64,000 bases of DNA. Origin: a virus. The DNA lies in IMG/VR virus record IMGVR_UViG_3300045996_002640, positions 29,802 through 93,801 of that record, one strand, 5' to 3'. Shown one piece after another: positions 30,646 to 38,553 of this stretch. Every line of letters starts with the position of its first letter. Position 1 is the stretch's first letter. Under the pieces are notes generated by a model. The model was not told where the DNA came from, did not search any database, and saw nothing but the letters and a program-made list of their open reading frames with translations. Position numbers and translations under genes: made by a program.

Positions 30646-32268
30646 TTAGAACCCTCCGCCTTGTGACTTGGTCGGGCTGCCTGCATGGGCGCCCGAAGTT
30701 TGCTCTGCTGGGTTGGCGAGCCCTTGCCTCGCGAGCCAGAGCGACGCGAGATGGTCGCCCATGTGGGTGCGCGAGCTGTAGCCCATGCACTCGTCGCCCA
30801 GCTGCTTCATCACCTGAGCGGGCTCGCCCTCGCTCGGGCACGGCCACTCCCAGAGCCCCTGCATGAGCTCGAAGAACACGCGCTCCACGCCGTTCTGGTG
30901 ATCGCTCTTGGAGCCGTGGGTCGTGTAGAAATAGACGACCGGAATCCGCTTGTCGCTCGCCTTGAGGTGGTCGGCCACGAAGCGCTGCGCGGCGTTCGAC
31001 TCGACGAAGACCTTGGAGTCGTAGCGCAAGGCCTCCTCCTTGATTCGGCGCACGAGCTCGGGCCCGTTCCAGCGTCCGCTCTGGAGGTTCACGATCCGGC
31101 GCTGCTGGTTCTCCTGGACCTCGACCGTGCAGATTGAGCTGAGGTCGCTCTTATCGCCGCCGAGCCCGCCAACGTCCACGCCCGTGTAGTGGCGCAGGCC
31201 GTTCGGCTCGAGCTTGCGTCCGAGCTCGAGCCCGCGTCCCTGCTCGTAAGCCTCCAAGATCCAAGCGCGCTCGCAGCGCGAGGCCTCGTCCGCGAACGGG
31301 TCGCAGAGGTACATGCGGGCCCAGACCGCCGGGAGGAACTCGTTCTTCAGCGCCTCGATCGCCGCCTTGCTCCCGTACCTCGAGTGGCCGGGCCAGAGGA
31401 CGGACAGGACTTTCTTCGTAGGGGCCGCCGGCGAGCGCAGGCGCCAGAGCTCGGGGTGCTTCGGCACCTGAACGATCAGGTCCCCGTACGCCTCCTTGAT
31501 CTGGTCGACGCTCAGGCCCTCGACGACGATCTGGCCGTTCACGTCCATGGTGAGCGTCGGCCAGACTCGGGCGTAGCGATAGGTCAGGTCGTCCGGGTTC
31601 CAGGGCGTGTTGGTGATCGCGATCCGCTGCGGCCCTTGGTCAACGCGCGTGACGAAGTCGTTCTGGAACTTCCGCGCGAGCTCGTCGCGCTGCTCGAGCG
31701 TGGTGGTGTTCTCCTCGTTCAGAACATCGTCCGCGTAGAGGTGCGTGAGCCGGGCGCCCAAGACGCGCGTGCCGAGACCGAACGCCCTGAGGCTCGGGTC
31801 CTTGGCGACGCGCCTGCGCTCGACCTCGAGCACCGTGTCAGACCACTTCGCGTTCGGGTCGGGATGCTTCCGGAGCTTCGGGAAGACGAGCCGCAGTGAA
31901 AGGCCCTCCTCGACGTAGCTCTTGAAGATCTTCACCGGCATCGAGGCCTGCGCCTCGCTCGCGCTCACGATACCGACACGGGCTTGTGGGTCCCGACCGA
32001 GCTGGTGCGTGAGGTGCGACGAAAGCAGGAACGTCTTCGAGGCGCCCGTCGGCATCCTGATCACGCTCCGGCGATTGTCGTCCATGAACCTGAGGACCAG
32101 GTGCTGGTGCGGGACGAGCCGAACGGGATCGCCGCTCTCGGTGTTCATGGCGAACTCGGCCATGACCGCAGGGTCTTCTCGGGCCTCGCCCGCGTAGGTG
32201 GCGACGGCCGTTAGCAACTTCGCTTGCTCCTCAGGCGTCAACGCCAGGAGCGGGTTGGGAGCGCTCAC
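30646..32268 (-). CDS. Terminase large subunit
   Basis: 540 aa, GTG start within the first unit of the 50-bp array. ATPase domain: variant Walker A RMPTGASKT at 71-79, Walker B LTHLYADDVL at 174-183. Nuclease domain: GVDVGG at 363-368, VFVESNAA at ~420-427, and the final acidic residue in HMGDHLASLW (~502-511). These match TerL proteins that cut and pump DNA into the prohead. The gene lies ~13 kb from the portal rather than beside it, and 50-bp repeats sit just upstream. GTG is preceded by weak ribosome-binding sequence only. Confidence 0.85.
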   Translation of the reverse strand: MSAPNPLLALTPEEQAKLLTAVATYAGEAREDPAVMAEFAMNTESGDPVRLVPHQHLVLRFMDDNRRSVIRMPTGASKTFLLSSHLTHQLGRDPQARVGIVSASEAQASMPVKIFKSYVEEGLSLRLVFPKLRKHPDPNAKWSDTVLEVERRRVAKDPSLRAFGLGTRVLGARLTHLYADDVLNEENTTTLEQRDELARKFQNDFVTRVDQGPQRIAITNTPWNPDDLTYRYARVWPTLTMDVNGQIVVEGLSVDQIKEAYGDLIVQVPKHPELWRLRSPAAPTKKVLSVLWPGHSRYGSKAAIEALKNEFLPAVWARMYLCDPFADEASRCERAWILEAYEQGRGLELGRKLEPNGLRHYTGVDVGGLGGDKSDLSSICTVEVQENQQRRIVNLQSGRWNGPELVRRIKEEALRYDSKVFVESNAAQRFVADHLKASDKRIPVVYFYTTHGSKSDHQNGVERVFFELMQGLWEWPCPSEGEPAQVMKQLGDECMGYSSRTHMGDHLASLWLARQGLANPAEQTSGAHAGSPTKSQGGGF

Positions 32269-32830
32269 TCTCGGAATAGAAGCAGAGCGGGTGTCAGCGC
32301 ACAAGCCCGGCGAGTGAATTCCAGAATTGACCGGAACGCCGCGCGAGGCGACGCGAGCTCGAGCTCACTTCCGAAATGGGCGCCCGTCGCACCGATGCTG
32401 CGCGCGCTCCGAGCTCACTTCCGGAATGCTCCGCTTACTTCGCGGGAGTCTCGGAAGCATTCGATCACTTCCGAAAGTCGCTCCGAAGTATCGGCAGTGG
32501 CGAGCAGGTTCCGGCGACTTTCGGAATTGGCGAACGGCGCTCGTGACCTCACGCAAAAACGGAGGCACTTCCGGAATGCCCTCCAGTTTTTCGCAGCGGT
32601 ACCGTGCTCGCCATCGGCTTTCAGAATTCGGGCCCGAGGCGCGCGGGTCGGGCCCGAGCCCGGCTCACTTCCGAAAGCTCCGCTTACTTCGAGCCACTCC
32701 GAGCGCAGGTTCAGCGACTTTCGGAATCGGTCGGTTTGCTGCGCGGAGTGCCGAGCAGGTTCCGCGACTTTCGGAATTGGCGAGTACTCGTCGCCGCGCC
32801 TGGTGATGGCGAGGGCAATTCCGAAATGAG
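32267..32830. repeat. Array of 12 TTYCGRAA motifs at exact 50-bp spacing
   Basis: Motifs of the type ACTTCCGAAAT, ACTTCCGGAATG or ACTTTCGGAATT begin at 32267, 32317, 32367 and then every 50 bp to 32817. Spacing is invariant across the run, while the ~37 bp between motifs vary. The core TTYCGRAA is palindromic. The array fills the gap between terL and the gene at 32924 and includes the terL start codon. Frames through it are uncoupled because 50 is not a multiple of 3. Protein-binding array or structured RNA is inferred; the remaining bases to 32923 are motif-poor. Confidence 0.9.
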
Positions 32831-32923
32831 GTCGGCCCCCGGCGAGCGGCGCTAATAGGGCGGGCTCATTCGGGGGCCGGTGCTGGGCAAAAGTCGAGTT
32901 GCCCACTGCGATGTGTCTTTCCG

Positions 32924-33187
32924 TTATTCGAGCTTCGGCTTCGTCAGGTGTAGCCAGACCTCGACCTGATTCAGAAGTCGGTCGAGTCTTGCGTGCTCGG
33001 CTTCGAGGAACGAGCGCATTCTATCTTTCGAGACTGGTGAGCATGCGATGAGCAACCCGCCTGTTGGCGTTACGGAAACCTGGGTGGTTCCGATGCGGGC
33101 GTGCTGGTTCATGCCGGTCTCTTTTGCTCGGTCTCGGAGGTCGAGGGCGGCGAGGATCTGGACGTCCTCTTCCGAGAAGTTGGGCAT
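32924..33187 (-). CDS. Small unknown protein upstream of the array
   Basis: 87 aa. Mixed alpha/beta (NFSEEDVQILAALDLRDRAK, then FLEAEHARLDRLLNQVEVWL). Its coding DNA carries weak copies of the 50-bp motif. No family recognised. Confidence 0.5.
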   Translation of the reverse strand: MPNFSEEDVQILAALDLRDRAKETGMNQHARIGTTQVSVTPTGGLLIACSPVSKDRMRSFLEAEHARLDRLLNQVEVWLHLTKPKLE

Positions 33188-33190
33188 CTT

Positions 33191-33610
33191 TCAGCGCCTC
33201 CGCTTCGGGCGCTTCGCGCGTTTCGTTTTCACCTTGGTTTTCTTCCGCGCCGGCCCGAGCACTTTGGCTTTTCGTTTTGCGGCCAGCGTTTTGCGGCGCG
33301 AGACCGGGACGAGGGGGTTGACGAGAATCGGCTCCTGGGCGAGCTGCCAGAGCCGGTCGATCTTCGCATTCAGAGAAGCGGCCGCTTCTCGCGCCATCTG
33401 ACGCGCTCGCTCCTTGGCTTCCGAAAGTAGCTCGTGAGCATCGCGGCCCATCAAGTGAGAGCCGGTCACTTTCCGAATGCCCTCGCCGATCACGCGCCGA
33501 GGCTGGACGTACGCGCGATTCGGAAAGACGCCCTGCTCGAACTCGACCATGATGATCCCGCGGGTCAATGCGTACTTGGTCGAGTAGCCGATGAAGAAGT
33601 GCGTGCTCAT
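33191..33610 (-). CDS. Basic-tailed protein, possible DNA-binding
   Basis: 139 aa. A small N-terminal domain is followed by a helix (LLSEAKERARQMAREAAASL) and a strongly basic end (KTKVKTKRAKRPKRRR) typical of DNA-binding tails. It lies between the array and a Band-7-like gene and could bind the array. The reading is an inference. Confidence 0.5.
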   Translation of the reverse strand: MSTHFFIGYSTKYALTRGIIMVEFEQGVFPNRAYVQPRRVIGEGIRKVTGSHLMGRDAHELLSEAKERARQMAREAAASLNAKIDRLWQLAQEPILVNPLVPVSRRKTLAAKRKAKVLGPARKKTKVKTKRAKRPKRRR

Positions 33611-34065
33611 GGCTCGGCTTTCGGAAGCTCGGGCGCCGGCGCGAGGCGCTGAGCCTCGAGGATCGGGAGGTTCGCTTCCGTCGGCACGTAGATCGTGTCG
33701 TTCTTGCCGCTCTCGAGCGTCTGAATCCAGAGGTACCGGAGGTAGGCGTCGTTGCCCTTGAGGCTCTCGCCGATGATCTGGTTCGCCTGAGCGACGCCGC
33801 GAGCCCGCACGACCTCGGCCTCGGCGAGCTTGGACGCGCTGTCGAGCTTCGCCTGAGCCTCGAGCACCGAAACCCGGCGAGTACTCTCGGCCTCGGCGAG
33901 CGCCGCTTCACCCGAGGAGCGGGCTGCGTAGATCCGGTAGTGCTGGCAGCCGGTGAAGGCGCCGACGACCAGCAGGCAAAAGATGACGAGCGCGCCGAGC
34001 AGCGTGAGGCCTGAGGGGCCGTCGCCGTTCGATTGGTTGGAGTCGGGTCGGGGGATGGTTTTCAT
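33607..34065 (-). CDS. Truncated Band-7/SPFH-like membrane protein
   Basis: 152 aa. One TM helix (LTLLGALVIFCLLVVGAF) near residue 20-40 is followed by the C-terminal part of a Band-7 type protein: LAEAEVVRARGVAQANQI, then IGESLKGNDAYLRYLWIQ, then IYVPTEANLPILEAQRLA. The usual N-terminal SPFH domain is missing, so the helical arm and end are kept alone. Such short forms are known in phages; the role is unknown. Confidence 0.6.
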   Translation of the reverse strand: MKTIPRPDSNQSNGDGPSGLTLLGALVIFCLLVVGAFTGCQHYRIYAARSSGEAALAEAESTRRVSVLEAQAKLDSASKLAEAEVVRARGVAQANQIIGESLKGNDAYLRYLWIQTLESGKNDTIYVPTEANLPILEAQRLAPAPELPKAEP

Positions 34066-34355
34066 TTCGCGGGGTTCCTTTCACCGAACGCGCTGCGCAG
34101 CGCTCGGTACAAGAGATCGACAGCGTAGAGGCGCAGCCTCGGGAATTCTTTCACCTCACCTCGGCGAACGACGTTCTTCACTTCGACGGCTGCAATCTGG
34201 CGGTCGGTCGCCTTGAAGCCGCCCTTGCACGAAAACAGGTACTCGTACTCGCCCGTCGAACCATCGCCGCCCGTGTTGTGAATGATGCCCTCGTGGAGCA
34301 CGCGAGCGCGCGCCTTGTTGCCCTGAGGCCAAAGCTCGAGCCTGATGTAGATCAC
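34062..34355 (-). CDS. Conserved small phage protein
   Basis: 97 aa. MIYIRLELWPQGNKARARVL with a following HNTGGDG-type turn and FKATDRQIAAVEVKNVVRRG is the pattern of a short protein common in proteobacterial phages. The central ELWP and Asn-Thr-Gly segments are its signature. Function unknown to me; ATGA overlap with both neighbours. Confidence 0.6.
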   Translation of the reverse strand: MIYIRLELWPQGNKARARVLHEGIIHNTGGDGSTGEYEYLFSCKGGFKATDRQIAAVEVKNVVRRGEVKEFPRLRLYAVDLLYRALRSAFGERNPAK

Positions 34356-35068
34356 TCGTCGTTCTCCTTGAGCCAGCGTTCAGCTGCCTCGATTGCAGGT
34401 AGGTACGAGACGCCCGAGCGGGCGCCGACGACCAGGTTCCGGATCACGTCGCGCGCGTCCCTGGCGGTCGCCTCGGCCTTGTGAAGTAGGTCGAGCGCCT
34501 CAGGGTGCAGCTTGGTCCTGAGGACCTCGTCGTACGCCGCGCGCGGGACGTACTCGGTCGGGGGGTTCGGCATTTCCTCGCCCTGGAACGGGAAGCACGT
34601 CGCTCCCATGAACTCGCCCGTGACCGGCTCGCGCTGCACCCACACGGCCTTCCAGCGCTTGCCCTCGAGGACGGCCGTCGCCTCGGGAATGGTCGGGCCG
34701 CCGAATCCCTTGGGCGCCCAAGGCAAGGGTGGCGGGGGAGGTAGCGGGGTCGGAACGAAGCCCCCCGAGCGCGGAGGGGGTGCGTTCGGCTCAGGTCGCT
34801 CCGTGTCGCCCTCGTCGCCCGCCTTGATGGCCCGGCCGATGTAGCGCCAGTCGCCCGCGTGGCAGGCGCACGGGCAAGGCGTGACCCGGCAATAGGGCGA
34901 GCCTCGGCGCCGGCACTCGTCGCAAGGGGTTGGACAGCTGGTGCACATCACGGTCCGGACGGCCTCGCCGTCCTTGCTGAGCGCCATCTCGTGCGTGTCC
35001 GAGCACGTGACGCAAACTGGGTCTTTCGGTAACTCGCTCACAATCCACCTCCGCCGAACATCAGCCAT
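34352..35068 (-). CDS. Cysteine-rich unknown protein
   Basis: 238 aa. The N-terminal 65 residues have ~10 cysteines (DPVCVTCSDTHE, then MCTSCPTPCDECRRRGSPYC, then TPCPCACH), suggesting bound zinc. A proline-rich linker and a C-terminal helical domain follow. A GTG at VSELPKDP is an alternative start. Confidence 0.55.
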   Translation of the reverse strand: MADVRRRWIVSELPKDPVCVTCSDTHEMALSKDGEAVRTVMCTSCPTPCDECRRRGSPYCRVTPCPCACHAGDWRYIGRAIKAGDEGDTERPEPNAPPPRSGGFVPTPLPPPPPLPWAPKGFGGPTIPEATAVLEGKRWKAVWVQREPVTGEFMGATCFPFQGEEMPNPPTEYVPRAAYDEVLRTKLHPEALDLLHKAEATARDARDVIRNLVVGARSGVSYLPAIEAAERWLKENDE

Positions 35069-35375
35069 CCGCCTTTGCTGGGAGCTCGTAAGCCCTGACC
35101 CGCGTCGCGAGCTCGGCAAGGTCGCTCGCTCGCTGCATGAGCTGCTTCGACCACTCGACGTGTTGGACGCCCATCTCGAGCAAGACGTCAGCGACCACAC
35201 CTGGTGCGCGCTTGAGCGCTGCATCGCGCCGGCGCACGCCGAGGTTGTACCAGGACCACGAGTACTTGGTCCCGTCGAGCTTGATCTCCTGGACTCCAAC
35301 CTCGTAGGTGCCGTCACGAGACGGGCGGACGATCACATCAACGCCGCAGAACTCGGTTCGGATATCCCGGCTCAT
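35061..35375 (-). CDS. Small unknown protein
   Basis: 104 aa. Beta-rich first half (VIVRPSRDGTYEVGVQEIKL), helical second half. ATG overlaps the upstream stop as ATGA. No family recognised. Confidence 0.52.
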   Translation of the reverse strand: MSRDIRTEFCGVDVIVRPSRDGTYEVGVQEIKLDGTKYSWSWYNLGVRRRDAALKRAPGVVADVLLEMGVQHVEWSKQLMQRASDLAELATRVRAYELPAKADG

Positions 35376-36097
35376 CGAACTTCCAAGGTCTGCGCGATGG
35401 TAGTCAACCAGTCGAGCTCGCCGAGCGCCCGCTGCTCGGCCCGCTTCGCTTCCCTGAGCGCGATCACCTCGACCAGCTGCCCGAGCCGGTGCTTCAAGAT
35501 CCCGGTGCACAGGACCTCGACCTTGCTCGCCTGAAACGAGCTCTTGATCCGGAGGAGCTCCGGTACCGCCGGAGCGCCGAGACCGCCCGAACACTCGATC
35601 TCGAAGTCGACCGCACCCACCTTTGGCAAGCTCGGCGTCGCCAGGAACCGAGTGGTTGCGACCGAGCGGTGTTCGACCCACGTGATCTTCGATCGGAGGG
35701 TCCAGTCGGTGATCACGTCGACCACCCGGATCGTCAGCGTCTCACGCGCCTTGGCGAGCGCCGCCGGGTCGGGCGGGGGCTCGGGCTCCTTGGGCGCCGG
35801 CGGGACCGCGCGCGCCGCCTTGTTCAGACGGTCGATCGCCATCTTGGTCCCGGCGGAGAGCTGCTCGCTCTTGACCGTGACGCCCTTGCCGATCGGGCCA
35901 AACTTCACGTCCACACCGTTCGCGCTGCGCTCGAGATCTTCGAAGCTCAGCGAGGTGCTCGGCTTGAAGATGTATTCGCCGTTTGCGTTCTTGTCCCAGG
36001 TGAACGACTTGGTCGGGCTATCCTGGAGCAGGCGCTTGAGCTCGTCCTCCGTCGGGACGATCGGGTGCTTACCCGGCTTCGTGCCTTCCTTGCTCAA
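35372..36097 (-). CDS. Unknown protein of mixed fold
   Basis: 241 aa. Disordered start, a beta-rich centre (ETLTIRVVDVITDWTLRSKI), and a helical end (LRIKSSFQASKVEVLCTGIL, then LVEVIALREAKRAEQRALG). No family recognised; ATGA overlaps with both neighbours. Confidence 0.52.
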   Translation of the reverse strand: MSKEGTKPGKHPIVPTEDELKRLLQDSPTKSFTWDKNANGEYIFKPSTSLSFEDLERSANGVDVKFGPIGKGVTVKSEQLSAGTKMAIDRLNKAARAVPPAPKEPEPPPDPAALAKARETLTIRVVDVITDWTLRSKITWVEHRSVATTRFLATPSLPKVGAVDFEIECSGGLGAPAVPELLRIKSSFQASKVEVLCTGILKHRLGQLVEVIALREAKRAEQRALGELDWLTTIAQTLEVR

Positions 36098-36288
36098 GGG
36101 GCCTCCGTGGCCGTCTCGGAATCCCGAGCATCGTGGTCAATCAAGAGGAGCTCGAGAGCGACCGTCGCCGCCCGAGCTCGCGCGAGGAGCTCCTCCACGT
36201 TCTTGCGGACGGTGAAGCCGCTATCGAACAGAACGATCAGCGCAGCGGTGCCGATCTCGAGGGGTAGCGCTGCTAGTTTGGCAATCAC
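36094..36288 (-). CDS. Small hydrophobic-N-terminus protein
   Basis: 64 aa from a GTG start with AAAGGA upstream. The first 24 residues are hydrophobic (IAKLAALPLEIGTAALIVLF), followed by a charged helix. Function unknown; overlaps the upstream gene by 68 bases. Confidence 0.45.
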   Translation of the reverse strand: MIAKLAALPLEIGTAALIVLFDSGFTVRKNVEELLARARAATVALELLLIDHDARDSETATEAP

Positions 36289-36520
36289 TCGGGCGTTCCT
36301 TTCGCACCTCGTCGCCGCCCAGCATGAGCGAGCCGACGAGGTACCCGAATGATGCCAGCATGAACAGGAGAACCACCGCGATGATCAGCCGCTGGATCGC
36401 CGACTGGACCTGGACATCGTGAGCGAGCTCCGCCCGCTGCTCGGCGTTCAGGCGCTCGCGCAAGTCGGGATCGCGCTCGAGCAGTTTCTGCACCCAGTCG
36501 TGGTCGAAATCGGTCTTCAT
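36221..36520 (-). CDS. Small single-TM protein
   Basis: 99 aa. A charged N-terminal helix (LERDPDLRERLNAEQRAELA) precedes one TM segment (IIAVVLLFMLASFGYLVGSL) and a polar tail. Topology is like some spanin or holin accessories, but no lysis enzyme is near. The last 25 codons lie in the overlap with the next gene. Confidence 0.5.
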   Translation of the reverse strand: MKTDFDHDWVQKLLERDPDLRERLNAEQRAELAHDVQVQSAIQRLIIAVVLLFMLASFGYLVGSLMLGGDEVRKERPSDCQTSSATPRDRHRCADRSVR

Positions 36521-36990
36521 GGCAGAACCATCAGGTCGAGTTGGGCGCCCAACCGGTCGATGTCCTCGGGCTCGCCGCCGCTCGGGACCGACCGCCAGAT
36601 CCCGTGCAGCATTTCCTGCATCGCCAGGTATGGCGATGACCAGCCTTCGAGCACGAGCGTGTTCTTCAGGTCGATCAGCGTGTTGACGTTCTGATCGTAG
36701 AACGTGCCGGGGCTTTTACTCGAAATGAGATCGGCGCACGCCTCTTCGATCGACATACCGGTTCCCATGCTCGAGACCCGGTTGGGGCCCATATCCATCA
36801 CGACGACCCAAACCCCGAACGCATCGCGGTCGAGACCCGCCGGGTAGATCATCGCGTTCGTACATCGCGCCTGAACCAGCATCCACGCGTAGTTCAGCTC
36901 CGCGGTTCGACCCAGGCTCGGGAACGGCTTGTTCCGCAGGCCCTTCATGATCGTCGCCGCGAGAGGGCTCAGGTACGTCGCGTCAGCCAC
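36517..36990 (-). CDS. Unknown protein with C-terminal tag
   Basis: 157 aa, GTG start with GGAGCTC just upstream inside the previous gene's tail. Mixed body (NYAWMLVQARCTNAMIYPAG). It ends DIDRLGAQLDLMVLP, a tag in the second cluster, coded through GTTGGGCGCCCAAC. The MVLP end shows the peptide is kept without a GGAG. Confidence 0.56.
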   Translation of the reverse strand: MADATYLSPLAATIMKGLRNKPFPSLGRTAELNYAWMLVQARCTNAMIYPAGLDRDAFGVWVVVMDMGPNRVSSMGTGMSIEEACADLISSKSPGTFYDQNVNTLIDLKNTLVLEGWSSPYLAMQEMLHGIWRSVPSGGEPEDIDRLGAQLDLMVLP

Positions 36991-37579
36991 CGAGCTCCAT
37001 CCGGTCGAGCTCGGCGGTGAGCCGGTCGAAATCGGCAAGCTCGGCGGGGAGCGGCTCGGTCCAGAACCAGTCGAGGAACTGCTTCGGCCCGACCCCGTCC
37101 ATGCGGTCCAGCCAGGTCTCGATCGGCCATCGCGACTGCACGCCGTCGATCGGGAGCGCCACCATCTTGTCCCGGAAGTCGAAGTTCAGCCGGAGCTCCT
37201 GGAGCCCGAGCTGCGCCGCGTAGACCGCCGTCGCCGCCTTGGCGGCCTCCTGGTTCATCGCACCGTTCCAGGTGTTACCCGAGACCCCCGTGCCGGCGCT
37301 CAAGTAGGCGTTCGCGACGACGCCCCACCACGTGTCCGCTTGACCCTCGATCCTCACCCGAGTGCCCTTGCACTCGGTCGCCGCCGTCAAATGGAAAAGC
37401 CTTGCACCGTCAAACCTCATCGAGAGTCGATGATCGAACCGCGGGTTGATCATCGACATCAAGGTCCAGGCCGCGCGCTGCGCCAGCGGTGCGTCGCCGA
37501 GGCCCTTCTCACTCGGCCGCTCGCCACCCTCGATCATCTTCCGCGCGAGCGAAAACGACACCACGATCTTGGTGTTCAC
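36983..37579 (-). CDS. Unknown protein with C-terminal tag
   Basis: 198 aa, GTG start in a GTGA overlap. Mostly alpha/beta with a Trp-rich segment. Ends DFDRLTAELDRMELGG, the tag with GG at the end. Confidence 0.56.
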   Translation of the reverse strand: MNTKIVVSFSLARKMIEGGERPSEKGLGDAPLAQRAAWTLMSMINPRFDHRLSMRFDGARLFHLTAATECKGTRVRIEGQADTWWGVVANAYLSAGTGVSGNTWNGAMNQEAAKAATAVYAAQLGLQELRLNFDFRDKMVALPIDGVQSRWPIETWLDRMDGVGPKQFLDWFWTEPLPAELADFDRLTAELDRMELGG

Positions 37580-38190
37580 GGCAGCTCCATCTGGTCGAGC
37601 GCCTCGCCGAGCGCGTCGGTCGACGAGGTGCGCGACCCGCCAGGGAGGCAACCCCACACCGCGAAGCAGACACCGTCGGGCGAGAGCTCGCGCCTGAGCT
37701 TGTCCTTCAAGCGCCGCTCAGACGTCGGCAGCATGAGAGCGCCGCCGAAGCGGTCGTAGGCGACGAGCTCGTCGCGCTCGCGCTCGAACTGGACCGGGTC
37801 CTTCGGGTCGCCCTTCGAGAAGCAGCAAGCGACCGCGAACGCGAGCGAGCGCGTGTAGGGCAGCACCCTGCGGTCGGCGGCCAGCGCGCCGTTCATCCGC
37901 TCGGTCACCACCGTCAACGCCGAATCGAACCACTCATCGAGGCGCGCCGGTGCGAGGTCGTAGACCATCGCGTTGTCGCCCTTCTGAATCACTCGAAAGC
38001 CGGTGAGCGCGGTGCCCTGGAGGTCGGGTAGGTTGTCGTGCCAACCGACGCTCCATCGCTCGTCGAGCTCGGACACCTGAACCAAGGCCCAGATAGCGGC
38101 CGCCTCCGCCGAACCCTTCGTCGGCTTCGCCTTGGCAATGTCCGGGAGGATCGTCCGGAGCTCCTCAAACAGTCGGGGGATCGCGATCAT
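37576..38190 (-). CDS. Unknown protein with C-terminal tag
   Basis: 204 aa, helical and cysteine-containing (FAVACCFSKGDPKDPVQFER). Ends TDALGEALDQMELP, the tag with a one-residue change of register. No family recognised. Confidence 0.57.
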   Translation of the reverse strand: MIAIPRLFEELRTILPDIAKAKPTKGSAEAAAIWALVQVSELDERWSVGWHDNLPDLQGTALTGFRVIQKGDNAMVYDLAPARLDEWFDSALTVVTERMNGALAADRRVLPYTRSLAFAVACCFSKGDPKDPVQFERERDELVAYDRFGGALMLPTSERRLKDKLRRELSPDGVCFAVWGCLPGGSRTSSTDALGEALDQMELP

Positions 38191-38217
38191 GCTTCGACCG
38201 CATCATGCCCCGGTGCC

Positions 38218-38553
38218 TCAGCGCGGGAGCTCCATCCGGTCGAGCTCGTCGCCGAGACGGGCCAGGTCCTCGGCCGCTTGCTTGCGCGCTAGACGCCCGC
38301 GCGACCGCTTGTTCGGCTTGGCCTTACCCAACTCGATCTTGACGTTATCGACCTGGAGCTTGGTCAGCTTCCCGTCACTATCGTAATAGACGAGCTCGCC
38401 CTTCAAGATCAGCTCGTCCGTCTCGAACAGACCGTACGAAAGATCGGCGGCGCCGAGGGCACCAACCCCCCGATCCGCCATGGTCAACTCGACTACGACC
38501 TTCCCATCGGCCGCGTCCTTGATGGCCGTCCCGACCGGCTCACGCTTGCTCAT
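38218..38553 (-). CDS. Small unknown protein with C-terminal tag
   Basis: 111 aa. Beta-rich body (ELILKGELVYYDSDGKLTKL), basic linker (KPNKRSRGRLARKQ) and tag ARLGDELDRMELPR. ATGA overlap with its upstream neighbour. Confidence 0.58.
   Translation of the reverse strand: MSKREPVGTAIKDAADGKVVVELTMADRGVGALGAADLSYGLFETDELILKGELVYYDSDGKLTKLQVDNVKIELGKAKPNKRSRGRLARKQAAEDLARLGDELDRMELPR

Noticed and set aside
32267-32830. CRISPR array
   Set aside because: Regular spacing is suggestive, but the repeated part is only ~12 bp, it varies, its orientation is near-palindromic, and no cas gene is in the window. Spacer blocks also recur, unlike acquired spacers.
32267-32830. A definite pac or cos site
   Set aside because: The place beside terL is tempting, but no small terminase is firmly identified and a second array lies elsewhere, so it stays a hypothesis.
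32415-32906. 163-codon minus-strand frame (MGNSTFAQHRPP) and long plus-strand frames in the first array
   Set aside because: Unit length of 50 bp is not a multiple of 3, and frames are open in both strands because the repeat lacks stops.
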